Assembly: GCF_022605165.1 (NCBI RefSeq)
Contig: NC_063069.1
Span: 4,216,001 to 4,280,000, forward strand
Source: Purpureocillium takamizusanense
Lineage: Eukaryota; Ascomycota; Sordariomycetes; Hypocreales; Ophiocordycipitaceae
Direction: 5' to 3'
DNA: 64,000 nt
Each line of letters starts with the position of its first letter. Positions within the stretch are counted from its first letter, which is position 1. Below the pieces are notes generated by a model. That model worked only from the letters and a program-made list of their open reading frames with translations, was not told where the DNA came from and did not search any database. Of the stretch, positions 22,947 through 35,900 are shown in pieces. The position numbers and the translations under genes were made by a program.

Positions 22947-25900
22947 CTAGCCTCGCCTGGGTCGTTTCTCCCGCTCGCTCGCAAGGTTGCCCACTCCCTC
23001 CTCGCTGCGGCGTTTGTGGCCACGATCATCTCGGACCTCCCGTCGCTCTTCAGGAGGACGATTGCTCCCGTCTCTCGGGCCTCCACGGCCGCTGCTCCGA
23101 TGACCGCTCCCGCCTGTAGCCCATTCGTCTCCAAGCCTAGCGCCGCCGGAGCGATCATGCCCGCGATAGCCCGCTTCCCGCCCAATTGGAGCATCTCTCG
23201 CTCCAGGAGGGGGTAAGCCCATGGTATCACGGCCACTGCCATCTCTACCACGCTCCTTGACCATGTTTTCTGGCCCACCCATCGATCGTCTATCACGGTA
23301 GTCGCGGTGTTCTTTTGGCTCACCTTCGCGTGGCGGACGTGGGCTACGCTCACGTTCCCGGCTGCTTCGTCTCGATGATCGGCTCGGGCGGTCAGTTCTG
23401 CTGTCTCTTTCGCCACGATGCTCCCTTCTAGGCGGACCTTCCGCCCCGTTTGCTGGGCCACGATTCGCCGACTCTGGCCAGCCCATATCTTGCCGTTCTT
23501 GTCCGGGCGTGGTCGCTGGAGAGCCGCCCGTAAGGACTTGAGCATCCGAGTTACCAAGTAGCTGTCGCGGCTGGCGAGGGCCGCTCATTCTGCCCATCTC
23601 GGGGGCACCCTGAGATTGCTGTAGCATGTTATTGATGCCGACCAGCTGCCGTCTGTTGCTTCCCCCGCGAGGCCGGTCATTGACAGATGACGGACCAGTC
23701 GGCACGCCACCCTCTGCTGGCGGAGGGCCCATGCTTCCTCGATGGCCAGGCATCGGTCTATCGCTGGCGTTCGAATATCGATTGTGGCCGCCATGCCCGG
23801 GTGGACCTGCAGGTGGCTGGTGAGACGGTACAGAGGGTCCCATCTGAGCAAGTCGATCAGGATGTACACCCCCTGACGTGGGAGTAGCATTGGCCGATGT
23901 GGGTGTTTGAAAGTCGGGCCCAGGCCCAAAGTTTCGCTTTCGATCAGAATGCGGGCCGCCTGGCGTCCCGGAAGGAGTCGCGGGACCCGGTCCATGCTCG
24001 AAGCCGCTGCGATGGTTACGTCCAGATGCCGGGCCTGTGGGAGGGAGGCGGTCCGGAGAAGGCGGCCGTGGGGTTTCTGGCCCTGTAAGGCGCCCATCAG
24101 CTCGTCCTGGAGTCCCTGACGGGCCCTGGTGGCCTCCCCGGGCGAAGTTCCTGCCGCGACCGCGCGGTCCTGAGGGAATGTCCGATGTCGATGGGATCGG
24201 GTTGAGTCTTCCGTAGTTTTGGTCCTGATGAGGCAGTCTCCCTTCTGGGTCTGGCCCGCGAAGTCCTGCGCGGGGGAAGTTGGAGGCATCGCGCATCGGT
24301 TCCATGGGACCTCTTCCATCACCTTCGCGCTCGCCCGGGCGTTCACCCCGAAAGCCTCCGCTGGGAACTGGTGATCGGTCGCGAGGATCTCTCCCGGGAG
24401 CTCCGCGAGGGTCTTGAGGAAACGGCCGGCCCACACGGTCATCGTGGCGTCCTCGTGGAGGACCTTGGTCCACACCATATCGAACGACCCCTGGAGATGG
24501 TTGCCGAGGGCCCCTATCGCGTGCCTCATCCCTCGGTAGCCGGCTGGGAGGCATTTGAGCACTGCTCTTTCGGTCATCGATTAATGCAGCACGTCCAGGG
24601 TTCACGGGCTCCATCGCGTCAGCTGGGGGCTGTGCTCGACCCCTAGCATGATCGGGCTCAGGGCGGCGCGATCCCCTGTCCGAGTTGTCTTGCGCGAACA
24701 GCGCCGCCCTCTCCGGGTTCATCGCCGGCTCTGGTGTTGGATTGGATGAAGGGACCTGAGCTGGCTGACTCGGTTCGTCATGGCGCTCTGTGAGCCGGCC
24801 GACTCGGGGCTCTCGATGCGGCCGCTCTCGCTCGTGTTGTCCAGGCCGAGGAGGCAGATCGTGACGGACATCGCTTGGACCCTCCACTGGGCGACGGTCA
24901 GGATGCTCGCGTGGTTGTCTCACCGGCCGATCCTGCTCAATGGGCCGATCGCGGCTGTCGCGTTGCTCCCTAGTTTCTCGGCCTTCTCGCGGCAGTTCTC
25001 GAGGAGGTCGCTGCTCACGCGTATCTCGAGCATCACGACGTTCATGTGGCCTTGACTGTCCGAAGCGCTCTGGAGGAACGTGCGTCGGTATTGGCACGTC
25101 GGGCCTGCTCGGGAGATTGTGTGCAGTTGGTCGGTCAGGCAATTTGTGACCTCGGCTATCAGGTTTAGCCTGGCCAGCACCAGCACCAGCACCAGCACCA
25201 GGTCGAGGGGTTGAGCTCCGAGATGGGCCTGAGGCCTCGTCTTTCCTCGACGTTGAATCTCTGTTTGAGCCCTGAAATCTCGATGGAAGGACCTCCTTAG
25301 GCGTGCCTGTGCTTGACTGGCCCTTGCTGTCCCTACCGTCCCGGACTTCACCGTCCTCTTCATCCAAGGCGTTGGCCCGGTTCGTAGAAGGTCTGTAATA
25401 GTCAGATTTGCGACGCTATCGTTTTTTTTCGCTCTAAGCAGACATACTTGGGCGGGTTTGGCTTGAAGTCGGGGGCGGTTGCTCGTAGTCTTGATGCCGG
25501 TGAGTTGTCGGCTTCAGATTGCCGTCCGGGAGCCTGGAATTGGGGTTAGTGGGCGGCGGTCAACTGGGGGTTACGCACTCACGGCGTTAGATCTGAAAGC
25601 TTGAACCATCATCCAGTTGCCCTTCTTTTGCTGAAGCTGAGACATAGCGCCTTGCGCTGCGACGGAAAGGTCGACTCGGCCACCTTCTTCGCTGTCGGGG
25701 GATTCCTTTGCGGCAGCTTCTCGCTTCGTAATCTTTTGCAACTGTGTCGTGAACTGGGAAGCCATGAAGTCGACGGCAGGGAAGTGGTTTAGAACAGCCT
25801 TCAGAACCGTGATGGCGTTTCGGATGTGCATCCACTCAGAGCCGCCAAGGCAGTTCTTGAGCGCTGTGTTAATGTTCTTGTGCCAGCGGAACAGCATGTC

Positions 25901-28900
25901 TCGGAATTGGGCATGCTCCACGAAAGTCTCAGGCTTCCCCTGCTCATTGAGGGTGAGAGCGAAGCCGAGTCGAGGTTGGTCGCTGGGGCCTTTAGCCTCC
26001 TTGTCATATGGGCCGAGACGTGGGGTATCCTTGGCTCCTTTGCTGTCCTTCTTGTCGTCCTCAAGAGGGACATTCTTGTGCCAACGAGACAGGTCTTCCA
26101 GGATGAGGTTCAGGAAGCGGCCCAAATTCTCTGCTTCACGCACAGTGCACGTGAAAATCAGGGTACGCAGCCGATTGGCATTGAGTAGTCGATCAAGGAA
26201 TGCCATGTATCTGAAGACCGGGGCGTTCCACTCGTGCAGGGCCTTAATGAACCGATATGTGTATTCTGCGTCTGCTGGTGAAAGGCGGACCCGTGGCAGA
26301 ACACAATACTCTAGGAGGATATCGGCGATAACCTCAGGCTTGGCGTCGGGGCTAGGGAAGGACGCCTGGAACTGCTTTGTCAGATAGAATTTCCACTTGG
26401 CCTTGCGAAGCCCGTGGCCACTGAGCTCGGCGATCATATCGTCGGAAGTGTCCATGAGCTCCTTTTTTCTTTGCGCTTTTCGATCTAGGCCTCTGCGCGT
26501 CATGTCCGAGCGATCGTTGGAGATGGCATGCCACTCCGCCATGAGTTTGTTGCGCTCATCCACGTAGGCCTTCTCAGGAAAGCAGAGGTCTCCCAACTGC
26601 AAAGCCCAAAACGTCGAATAGAGTTCCGGGGTCACCTTTTCCCAGACCTCGGGCTTGACGGTGTCGCGAATGGCCTCTACAATGGGCTGCAACGCCGTTG
26701 ACGCCGTGTGGGAAAGCGAGGTATCATCCGTCTTCTGCAGTCGAGCGGTGTTAGCTCCGGCGTCGTCGGTTACCAGGTTCGGATCGGATCCTACTTGTTG
26801 CTCCACCAGATCCACTGTCTCTGTGGAGGTCTGCTCTTTGGTTGCTGAACCCTGAGGCTTGGCGTCGGACATGTTCACGTCTCCTTCCTTGTCGACGGCC
26901 GGCTTGGCATTCTCGCTCGTCTCGCGTTTTGCTTTGGAGGGTTTCCAAGGGAACATTTGCTGTGCGAGGCTGGCTCGCCCGATCATGAACGCAACATCTA
27001 CGCTCAAACCAAATGACTTGATGAGAGCCGGCAATGATGGCACCATTGCGTCGAATTGTTGCGCGTCGAGATTGCTCCAGAGGAAGTCGAGATATTGAAT
27101 GAGGGTCTGCTGTGAGTCATCTATGATGGAGGAGAGGTATTTGATGTGAGCCTCGTCTTCGGGCACCCGGTAAATGGCCGCTTGTCGATATTGAGCTAGG
27201 TTGATGAGCAGGCGAGCAGCAAGCTTGGACTCGGAGAGCGCCTGCATGAGGCGAGCAGAGCTCTTGATGTTCTCGAATCGCTTGTCTTGGGCGCGGATGA
27301 GCGTCTGTCGGCGGAGAAGAGCTCCGCCGGCCATGCCTAGAATTTGGTCGTCGGTAAAATCAACAGCGTCGACAATGCCGCCCATCGAGGTTACAAACTC
27401 CTTCAGTATGATGAGATCCGTGGAGTTGCCGTGGAAAAGCTGTTCATCGACGTATTTCAGGACAGGGATAGGGTCCAGTGTTGGGTACCGCCGAAAGACT
27501 TTGCCGCAGAATCTTGACAAGGCCTGCAGCCATTTGCTAGTCGTGAGGGCGTGGTTCTCCTGCGTACGACTTCGGGATTTCCCAAGCGAATTCATCAACG
27601 ACCAAACAAGCACGTCGTAGGACAGATCGGTGAAGTATTTGGCGCATTCCACGAATGCCTCGATCAGGTTCGAGTATACTTCCAATTGTTCGAAGGCGAC
27701 CTTGAAGACAATGCCGGGGGAGGCGTAGCTTGTCTTGGCTAGGCGCTTCGCCATCTCACTTAAGTTGGTGAGGGAAACGCGCTTCATCGTAGCCCTTGTC
27801 TCAGACGCTGACTTGGCAAAGGCCAGTTTCATGGCCGGCAGGCGAGATGTTTGGCCCTCGAACCATTCTGCGTACAAGGAGTAGCGCGTTGTGAGCGGGA
27901 ACTGCCTGACGAGGTCCCATACCGCGCTGACCACCGAACCGTTGGCCTTGGTGTGACTGAGAGCGGGAAGCAAGAGACGGCGAATGAGGTCTTGCCAGCG
28001 GGAACGGTTTGAGTCCGATTGATCCTCGGCCAAGCTTTTGGCGCCAATACTGGCAAGCTTAGAGAGCAGAACCTCGTCTTTGCCAATGTTGACGCCAGAG
28101 ATGTTGAGAAGTGTGTTGCAAAGGGTGAACACATCATCCACCGTCTGACAGACAGGCACATTGTCCGACCATTCATCCCAGTAGAAGTGATAGCTTTGAT
28201 TGTCGTTGGTATCGGCCTTGTCAGGGAACGGCCAGCGCCAGGATTTCTTGAGGGGTTGCGGATGTAGTCTCACGCTGCCCTTTGGCATGCCTGTCTGGTC
28301 AATGTCGGGCACGTTCTTGGTAGGAAAGTCGGTGGTCATTGTGGACAGTGGCCTGCATTCACTGTGCACCTTGCTCAGGCAAACGTGCAAGATGCGATGC
28401 ACGCGCTGTAGGACCTCTGGGCAAACTTCCGTAACCCAAGGAAAGCGGCCGATGAGGAAGAGCGACTCAGGTAGAGCGCCAATCGTCAGGAGCTGAATGA
28501 GAAGAGCCACTTTCTGCTCAAGTGGGGCCGGCAGTTTGTTTTTCTCGTCGACTTCAGATGCCTGTTTCTTCTGATCAGGTTCTGCCTTTTTGGCTGGCTC
28601 TCTCTTGGCAAGGCTGGACGCTGCCGGATTGTCATCGTCCCCCTGGGGGAGGACGCCAGCCATAAGGAGTGCATTCATCTGGCCACCGCGGGATGCCTGT
28701 TCTTCCTTGGCGAGCTTGTCCGCCTCTTGCTCGCGGACTTTGTCCATTTCAGTGTCGTCGGGTGACAGGTGAGGGTACAAGTCGGTCAATGATAGAAACC
28801 CAATCTTGATGAGAAGAGCGGCAAGGTAGAGGAGATTCGCGGGCAGAACATCAGTCTTGTCACGCATCTCGGAGTTGTAGAAGCGCAGTTTGAAGCCCAG

Positions 28901-30352
28901 CAGTTGTGCAGCGACACGGTTGCCAGGCGCCGGGAGAGTTTTCGTTTCTTCCATCCACTTGCGTTCGACAACGGCGGTGGCATCTCCGCTATCGTTGCCG
29001 TTACTTATGAGGCGTTCAAGATGCTCCTCGGTCACTCGTCTCCCACCGAGTTCAAAGAATGCCCCCAGATGCACCTCACGCGCGCGATCCCAGAACGCTG
29101 TGTCACGGTCCAGCTTACGCTGTGCATTTCGTTCTTCATCATCTTCAGTAGTTGACCAATGCGGATAGTCAGGCTCCGCCCATGTGGGCAGGCCGCCGAT
29201 GAAGGGCGAGCCATCGTTGACTCGTTTGGACGGCCACCAGGAGCTTATTCTCAAGAATTTGACGAAAAACTTGAATTGCTTGATGAGAACTGCAGCCGAA
29301 ACGTCCAAGGTAACATCCAGTGTCCGCCCAACGTCAAGGTCGAATGTGCCAATGAGCGCCTTGATTTTCTCAAAGGTCTTGCCAGGAGGCGGCGGGGGGA
29401 CACTGTTGGTTGAAAAGAGTTCGGTAATGAGCTTGGAATAGCCCTCTGACTCCTCACGAAGGAGGTTATAGTTGGCTTGGCGGTACAAGAGGTTTGTGGC
29501 TTGTCGAACTCCCAGTCTGGCAAATGTGTCCCGGATGAGACCAAGTTGCTGTAGGAGTGGTGCGTCGAGTACTTCCCGCATTAATGCTGGTGAAACGGCG
29601 GTTGCGATGAGAAAATCGCGTAGGGTTGGACGGTAGAGGTCCATGTTGTTGTCCATGACGACCGAGAGCGTGTCGAGAAAGAGGCTGTGTGGCGCAAACA
29701 CGTATGTATCCTTAATCACGTCCGACGTTTGCTCTCCTAGGATGTCTTTGACGCACGCTCCTGCATCAGCGGCATCTATCCTGCCAGCGATCACGGCGTG
29801 GATGAACTCTTGAAATAGGGTAGAGATCTCTGTGATGTCCACATCTTCCCGCGATTGGATGCCATGTGCGATGATCTCCTGCCGACCCCGTTCCTTCCAT
29901 GCGCGAACTCTATCGTCGGTAAGGTTCTCGTAATAAAAGCTGGGGCTGTCGGGCTCCGCAGGTTGCTTCAAGGCAGGCGCATTTGCCGGCGAAGGGGCCG
30001 CCTGCTTAGCTAGGGCAGGCGAGGACGAAGACTTCTGCTGCTTGGTTGCCGTTGGCGACAAGGGTCTTCCTTGCGTGGAAATGCTCGCGCTGCGAGAGGG
30101 CGTTGGCGTCTGTTGGTTTGATGTGCCAGAGGGCGCGTTCTGGCCTGGGCCAGAATCTCTCCGTCCGTGGCCATGGTTTGAATCCCGTCGCTGAAAGCTG
30201 CCGCCACGGTGGCCGCCCCGAGGCCGCCCGCCAGCTCTATTGTTGCCATCGTCTCTGTCGTGCTGACCCATGTTTGATTCGCTCGGACGGTGTGGAGATG
30301 GCCGCCCGCCCTCGCCCGAAGGCCGGTCGGGTCGCTTGCGCTTGGGAGGCAT
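22947..30352 (-). CDS. tho2: THO complex subunit 2 (transcription-coupled mRNA export)
   Basis: Three exons on the minus strand, 30352-25583, 25533-25448 and 25392-22947, give 2433 aa, the usual size for a fungal Tho2. The introns are 49 and 55 nt (donors GTGAGT and GTATGT) and all junctions keep frame. The N-terminus (about 1-140) is basic and disordered. A long helical THOC2-type body follows to about residue 1570, with segments such as RDFLIATAVSPALMREVLDAPL, NLLYRQANYNLLREESEG and LEDLSRWHKN. The rest (about 800 residues) is an Arg/Asp/Pro/Gly-rich tail with a GAGAGAGAG run coded by CCAGCA repeats at 25175-25202. Tho2 is the scaffold of THO, which couples transcription elongation to mRNP packaging and export and limits R-loops. 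The gene is divergent from MET2. Confidence 0.88.
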
Positions 30353-31330
30353 GATCGCGACGACGACTCCGTTTGCACGTCTCGAACGCTCGTTATCTCA
30401 TTTGCGGCGGAGGGTGGTTCAGACGTTCGAAAAAACTGGCGACCAGCCTCTTGAGGAGATGACAGAGGCGAGAAAAGGCGACAGAGGCCGAAGGAAGGCT
30501 GCAGTCAAGCTTGCCCAGCGCCTCAGTGGTGGTTGACAAGAATCGCGGAAGGCAGGAAAATCGCCAAGATCAGGCTCGAAGTGGCGTGAACTGGGACCGA
30601 ACGTGCAGTGATAGGGGAAAGTCGTCCAGCTGGCACGGTCCAAGGCGACGGAGATGTCTCTGCAGCTCGGACACGCGACTGAGTCGAGCGGTCAGACAGC
30701 TGGCGACGCGAGGGGAGTTGGAAAGATGATGCTCCAACAAAGGGAAGCGGATACAAAGAGGTGAAGCTCCACGTCCGCGGCCAGCCTTGCCTGGATCCAC
30801 TTACGCACCTGCGTTGAAGGCTGCCGCGCACGGGCCAGTCGCGCCGTATTATGTCAGCGGACTCAATGGCTGAATGGCCATCACGCCTATTGTGCCTGAG
30901 CTGTCAATCACCCTGCGCCATGGACCACAGTCCGTCACGTGATTTGGAACCGGCTCCGGCTCCGGGCCAAGCAGGGTGCCACCGGGGCCGTCAAGGGTGC
31001 TGCCAATTGGCTGGTTGAGTCACATTTAAGTCCTCAGTGGGCAGGATCTGAGAATTGCGCCATTCAAAGACTCTCGGAGGGTACACACGTTGCCATCAAC
31101 TTTTGGACGTTGTAGTTGTAGGCAGCTATTTCAGGGTCGGCGTTGCATGTAGACACCTTGGTATCTCTCCGGTTTCTCATTGTGTCTTTATGCAAGCGTC
31201 GTCTCCCTCTATCTCACATCCATTACCAAACTGCCTCCACCTCCGTTGTCGGGCTCAGCAACGACTGAGTGAGGCCCCGTCACAGCTGCACCAAGAATGG
31301 CCCAGGAAGCAGCCACGCGCGCCAACGGCA
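30353..31330. promoter_or_regulatory. Divergent THO2-MET2 promoter region with a MET-type E-box
   Basis: The 978 bp between the two start codons carry the perfect palindrome TCACGTGA at 30935-30942. Three bases before it is CCACAGT (30925-30931), the reverse complement of ACTGTGG. In yeast these are the cores bound by Cbf1 (with Met4) and by Met31/Met32 at sulphur genes. The E-box is about 390 bp upstream of the MET2 ATG. Use of these sites in this fungus is inferred. Confidence 0.55.
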
Positions 31331-32989
31331 ATGGCCGGGTACGATACGGTCAGTAGCGCACCTGTTCTTGATCTTTCCAGCGACCGCGTTGCCGGTCTTT
31401 CGCCGGCGACTCACCGATGGCAAAGGGCATCTGTGAGAACGAGAATGGTGGCTGAATACCTGCAAGAAAGAACGCATTCCCAGCCGGAGAACCCATTCGC
31501 GGCTCTCATCCCCGACCAGCAAATAGCCATCATACCCGAGTTTACTCTTGAGTCGGGCATTACGCTTTACAATGTCCCCGTGGCATACACGACGCGGGGC
31601 AAACTGACCGCCAACGCCGACAATGCCATGGCCATCTGTCATGCGCTCACCGGCAGCGCCGACGTGAGCGACTGGTGGGGGCCGCTGCTTGGAGGCCCCG
31701 GACGCGTCTTCGACACGTCTAGGTTCTTCATCGTGTGCATGAACAGCTTGGGCAGTCCGTATGGTACGGCGAGCCCCGTCACGGCCAAGGACGGCGACCG
31801 TGCCAAGGGACGCTATGGGCCAGAGTTTCCCTTGACCACCATCCGGGACGATGTTAAGTAAGTATCGCTGGCCGGCTCCATATTGACTCGGGCTGACTCA
31901 TTTCGTGACAGCTTGCACAAATTGCTCCTGGACGATCTCGGCGTCAAGCAGGTCGCGGCCGTCATCGGCGGCTCCCTGGGCGGCATGTTTGTGCTGGAGT
32001 GGGCGTACTTTGGCAAGGATTACATCCGGTGCATCGTGCCCATAGCCACGTCAAGCCGTCACAGCGCCTGGGGCATCAGCTGGGGCGAAGCGCAAAGGCA
32101 GAGCATCTACGCGGACCCCAAGTACGACGACGGGTACTACCCCTTTGACGACCCGCCGTCGACGGGCCTAGGCGCTGCGCGCATGTCGGCACTCTTGACG
32201 TATCGCAGCCGCAACTCGTTCGAGGCTCGCTTCGGACGCAACATCCCCGACCCTTCCAAGGTGCAGACCATCCGCGAGCGGCCGCGGCCCAGCACGCCGT
32301 CCGAGGCGCACTTTCACATCCACAACGACGGCCACAACGTCAAGCGAACGGCACTTTCGCGTACCAGCAGCGGGGCCAGCGGTCCCCCGGAGACCCCGGT
32401 GGCGCAGGGATCTAGAGGTGCCGCGGCGACGGCGGCGGCGGCACAGAGTGCAACGCCTGCGGAGTCGCCTGATCCTCAGTTCCACGGTCCACAAAAGGGC
32501 AGTCTCACGGGCGGCGAGAAGCTGCCGACGTCGACGTACTTTTCGGCGCAGTCCTACCTGCGATACCAAGGGACCAAATTTGTCAAGCGCTTTGACGGCA
32601 ACTGCTACATCGCCATGACGCGAAAGCTGGACACACACGACGTGTCGCGGAACAGGGCGGCTACCATCGCCGAGGCGCTGGCGCTGATTGAGCAGCCGAC
32701 GCTGGTGCTGGGCATCGAGAGCGACGGCCTCTTTACCTTTGCCGAGCAGGAGGAAATCGCGCAGCATGTCAAGGACGCGCGGCTGGAGCGCATCGACAGC
32801 CCTGAAGGCCATGATGCGTTCCTGTTGCAGTTTGAGCAGGTCAACAGCTACATTCTGGCGTTCCTCAAAGAGGTTCTGCCAGACATTATGAGCCAGGAGG
32901 GCAGCGCGCCCGAGGAGACGGGCGTCGGGCAGCTGACCAAGTCGAGCACGTTCGGTGAGGCTGAGGTCGAGGACATTACTGCGTGGTGA
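31331..32989 (+). CDS. met2: Homoserine O-acetyltransferase (methionine biosynthesis)
   Basis: Two exons, 31331-31857 and 31912-32989 (54-nt intron, GTAAGT...GACAG), give 534 aa. The enzyme transfers acetyl from acetyl-CoA to homoserine, the entry to methionine and cysteine synthesis by direct sulphydrylation. Alpha/beta-hydrolase hallmarks are visible: IPEFTLESGITLYNVPVAY at the front, CHALTGSADV (oxyanion region), nucleophile elbow GGSLGGM (Ser197), Asp447 in GIESDGLF and His476 in EGHDAF. A Ser/Ala/Pro-rich insertion (about 313-383) sits between the lid and the last third, as in other fungal MET2 proteins. The frame is open upstream, and an in-frame ATG at 31190 could add 47 residues. The deacetylcephalosporin C acetyltransferase CefG is a close homologue, but the lack of beta-lactam neighbours argues against it. 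Confidence 0.9.
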
Positions 32990-35900
32990 ACACCTTTGGT
33001 CTAGATAAAAACGATGGGCTAAGAGCAAGCAAGAACAAAATAGTAGTACAGACGCACCAGAACCCTGAGCTGTATTACATGCCATCCTGATTTGGCTACG
33101 TGAAACTACTTAGAACAGCACTGTTAAAGGCAAGGCGGCTAGACCATGGTTGCTGCATCTCAAACGGGCGCGTCGGTAACCATCTCGGCAAGCAGATCCT
33201 GGCCCATCGGGTTTCAGGGGTCGCCATCTCCACCAGGGCATCACCGAGACGTGGCGAGTCTTGGGTAGGACTAGTACTCCGTACAGCGCCGCACAGTCTG
33301 TGGGCATCGTCATGCTCACGGGGTGCGAGATGATGCCCATGCCAACCTTGACGGCCCCCGGTGCCAGCCCAATGCGCTCAGCGCGGATGGACTGCGTACT
33401 GTACCGTACGTCAAGATCCGTATTGCAGATGCGCATGGCATTCGGATGCCGCACTACGGGATGTGAGAGTTGGGCGCTCAGTAACGTGGCGCGCCCGCTT
33501 TGGCGGCCCGCTGCCGTGTCTGCAATAGGATTATGGGACACGTCGAGCTCGAGTACCGCCTCGCCTCGCCTCGGCCGCGCCCACGCACGACGTGTTCGCC
33601 AAGATCCGCATAGGGAGCATTTCCAGCCCCCTGGTGCCCGTATCATGCCACGCACAATACATTGTACGTAAACAATGGACCGCCGCCTTGCCAAGGGACG
33701 GCGATGATGACGGCGCTGGCGGTACGTCCAGTTGGATCTGGCACGTGCGCACATACTTCGTACGCACGAGCACAAGGCATGAGTCCACCATGGCGCTCGG
33801 CAATCAGAGACATGGCACGGCCCCGCTGGTATCGCATCCGTTTCATCGTTATTCGCGTCACAGATGCTTCTTGACAGGCCCAAGGTGATAGGCTGGCAAC
33901 GAAGCGAAGCACCCCATGGTGCTGGGGCACCGTGGGCGACGGCCCAGGCAGGTCCCTTTGCGAGGAGCGGGTTTCGGGCTTTGCCAACAAAGGCTCACCG
34001 GCTCCCGAAACCAACCCACGGACCTTCGCGACGCTAACAAAAAAAGACCTTGGCCGCTGTAACGGTGCCACCCTACTGTAAACAGGCGCACGAGGGCGGG
34101 TTGGCGAAGACGGCGGTGTCGCAATGGGAGGTGGCCCAATGACCGTCCGAGGATAGGCCAGCATCGTGGATCGTGATGCGTGGATACGGCTGCGAAGCTG
34201 ACATTGATGATGGGTCGTGTAAGGCGACTGAGAGCGTGCTTCGTACGATAATCATCAGAGGCGACCCTCGATCTTACTGTACTGATGGGGCTATGCTGCA
34301 CATTCGCCTCGTGCAGAGTGTAACCCAAAGCCGAAGGCGGCCTGTGATAGATGACGACTACCAAGGCGATAGGGGAATGCGTCGCCGCGCCTCGTCGAAA
34401 CGAAATGCGGCCCGACAGCGCTCTTGCAAAGTCAGTTTGGAAGCATTTTCTGGGGCATAGATGGATGGTTGGATAGCGAGTGGTGAGAGATTGATTGACT
34501 GACGATGGATTGATTGATGGCTTTGCGGCTGAGTCGATCTCGGGGTTCTTTTGCGCTTCCATGCACCACACCTCCTCCTTCCGTCAGGATTAACGGGGCC
34601 GCGGCAGAGCCCCTGGAGGTTTGGTGGCTTGGCCGGCTGGGCACCCGCATCGTGGTGGTGTTCTGGAAGGGTGCTAGAAGCCTGCCCAAACGCCGAACAA
34701 AGGCTCCACGGGGCCAAGCGGCTGACGGTAGTGGGCGGAACCCTGTAAAGGGCCCCGGCCCTGCTCTCCTCGGCGACTCGCCGCGGTCGCTGACGCAGGC
34801 ACTCGCGGGTGCCCTGAGGGGGGGACCCCCACCTCTCCTGCCCACCCACAGCAGACCAGCCAGGCCCGCTCGCTGGCCGGCGTCGAGAGGTTGTCTGCGC
34901 GAAATCGAGGGCAGGAACTTATCCCGGCAATGATGAGTCGGGGCGTCAGCCACGGCCCGGCGCCAATCCGCCATCGCCGTCGCCGCCAGGAACAGGAACA
35001 CAAACACGGCGACGATGACGAGACAAGCGTGGTGAGATGGGAGCGAAGAAGGCAGATGGCGGCAGAGCGCGTTTGACTGAATGGTTGCGACCGATGCATG
35101 CATGCCCCCTCCCCTCCTCCGGCGTCAGGCCAGCACCATGCAGTCGGGCGGCTCCTGCTCCATCCAGTTCCAGCGTGCCCCCCTCTGTGCTTTCGGTACA
35201 AACCTACGAAAGTACCTACCTGTACCCAGATACCAGGCAAGCTGTGTGTACCCAAGCTCAGCACTGTAGGTACGTAAGGTACGTACGAGCAATGGGGCCC
35301 CTGCTTTCCATACCGAGGTGAATCCGTCCGTCCGTCCATCCAGGTTCCAATTGGAAGCGGTCCCATGCCGGCCAGCCAGGAAGGCATGAAGAACTGGAAG
35401 CCATGCCACCCGAGGGCACAGCAAAAAGAAGCGCAGCACGGCCACCCCCACCCGCTGGACCCAGCACGGAAGGTACAGTATGGTACTCATGTACGGTACT
35501 AACGCATTGGGCCGCCGGGGTCTCCAAATGGATCCTTCTTCGCCGCCTTCTAGCACTGCAGCCCACCCGCTACTATACCTAAAAGTCCGTCCGACCCCCG
35601 GGCACGCCCTGCCGTTTGTCATCTGCAGCAGCCCAGCTGGCGGGGCAGGCGCCCAGGCAGGGCTCGTGGAGCGGAGCGCAGCGCAGCGCAGCGCATTGCA
35701 GCATACCTTTGCCTACCTCCCTAGCGCAGTGCAAGGGTGGAGGGTCGCTCGCCCGACCCGAAGCATCTGATCCATCCAGCCATCTCCACCCACCTCCACT
35801 ACCCACCCATCCCATCCATATTTGTCCATGCACTGGCAAAGGCAGAGGCAGAGGCAGAGGGGAGGCAGAGAGGCAGAGGTAGAGGCCGCACTGGTCCCTC

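Noticed and set aside
22781..23557. Minus-strand 258-codon frame overlapping the THO2 end
   Set aside because: It is an alternate frame of the repetitive THO2 tail; the THO2 frame is supported by three exons in phase.
23585..24577. 330-codon minus-strand frame inside the THO2 tail
   Set aside because: It is another shifted frame of the same low-complexity exon.
31331..32989. Deacetylcephalosporin C acetyltransferase (CefG) instead of MET2
   Set aside because: The fold is shared, but there are no beta-lactam genes nearby and the sequence has the fungal MET2 layout with its central low-complexity insertion.
33110..33883. 257-codon minus-strand frame after MET2
   Set aside because: Composition is like other spacer frames and no family motif is visible.
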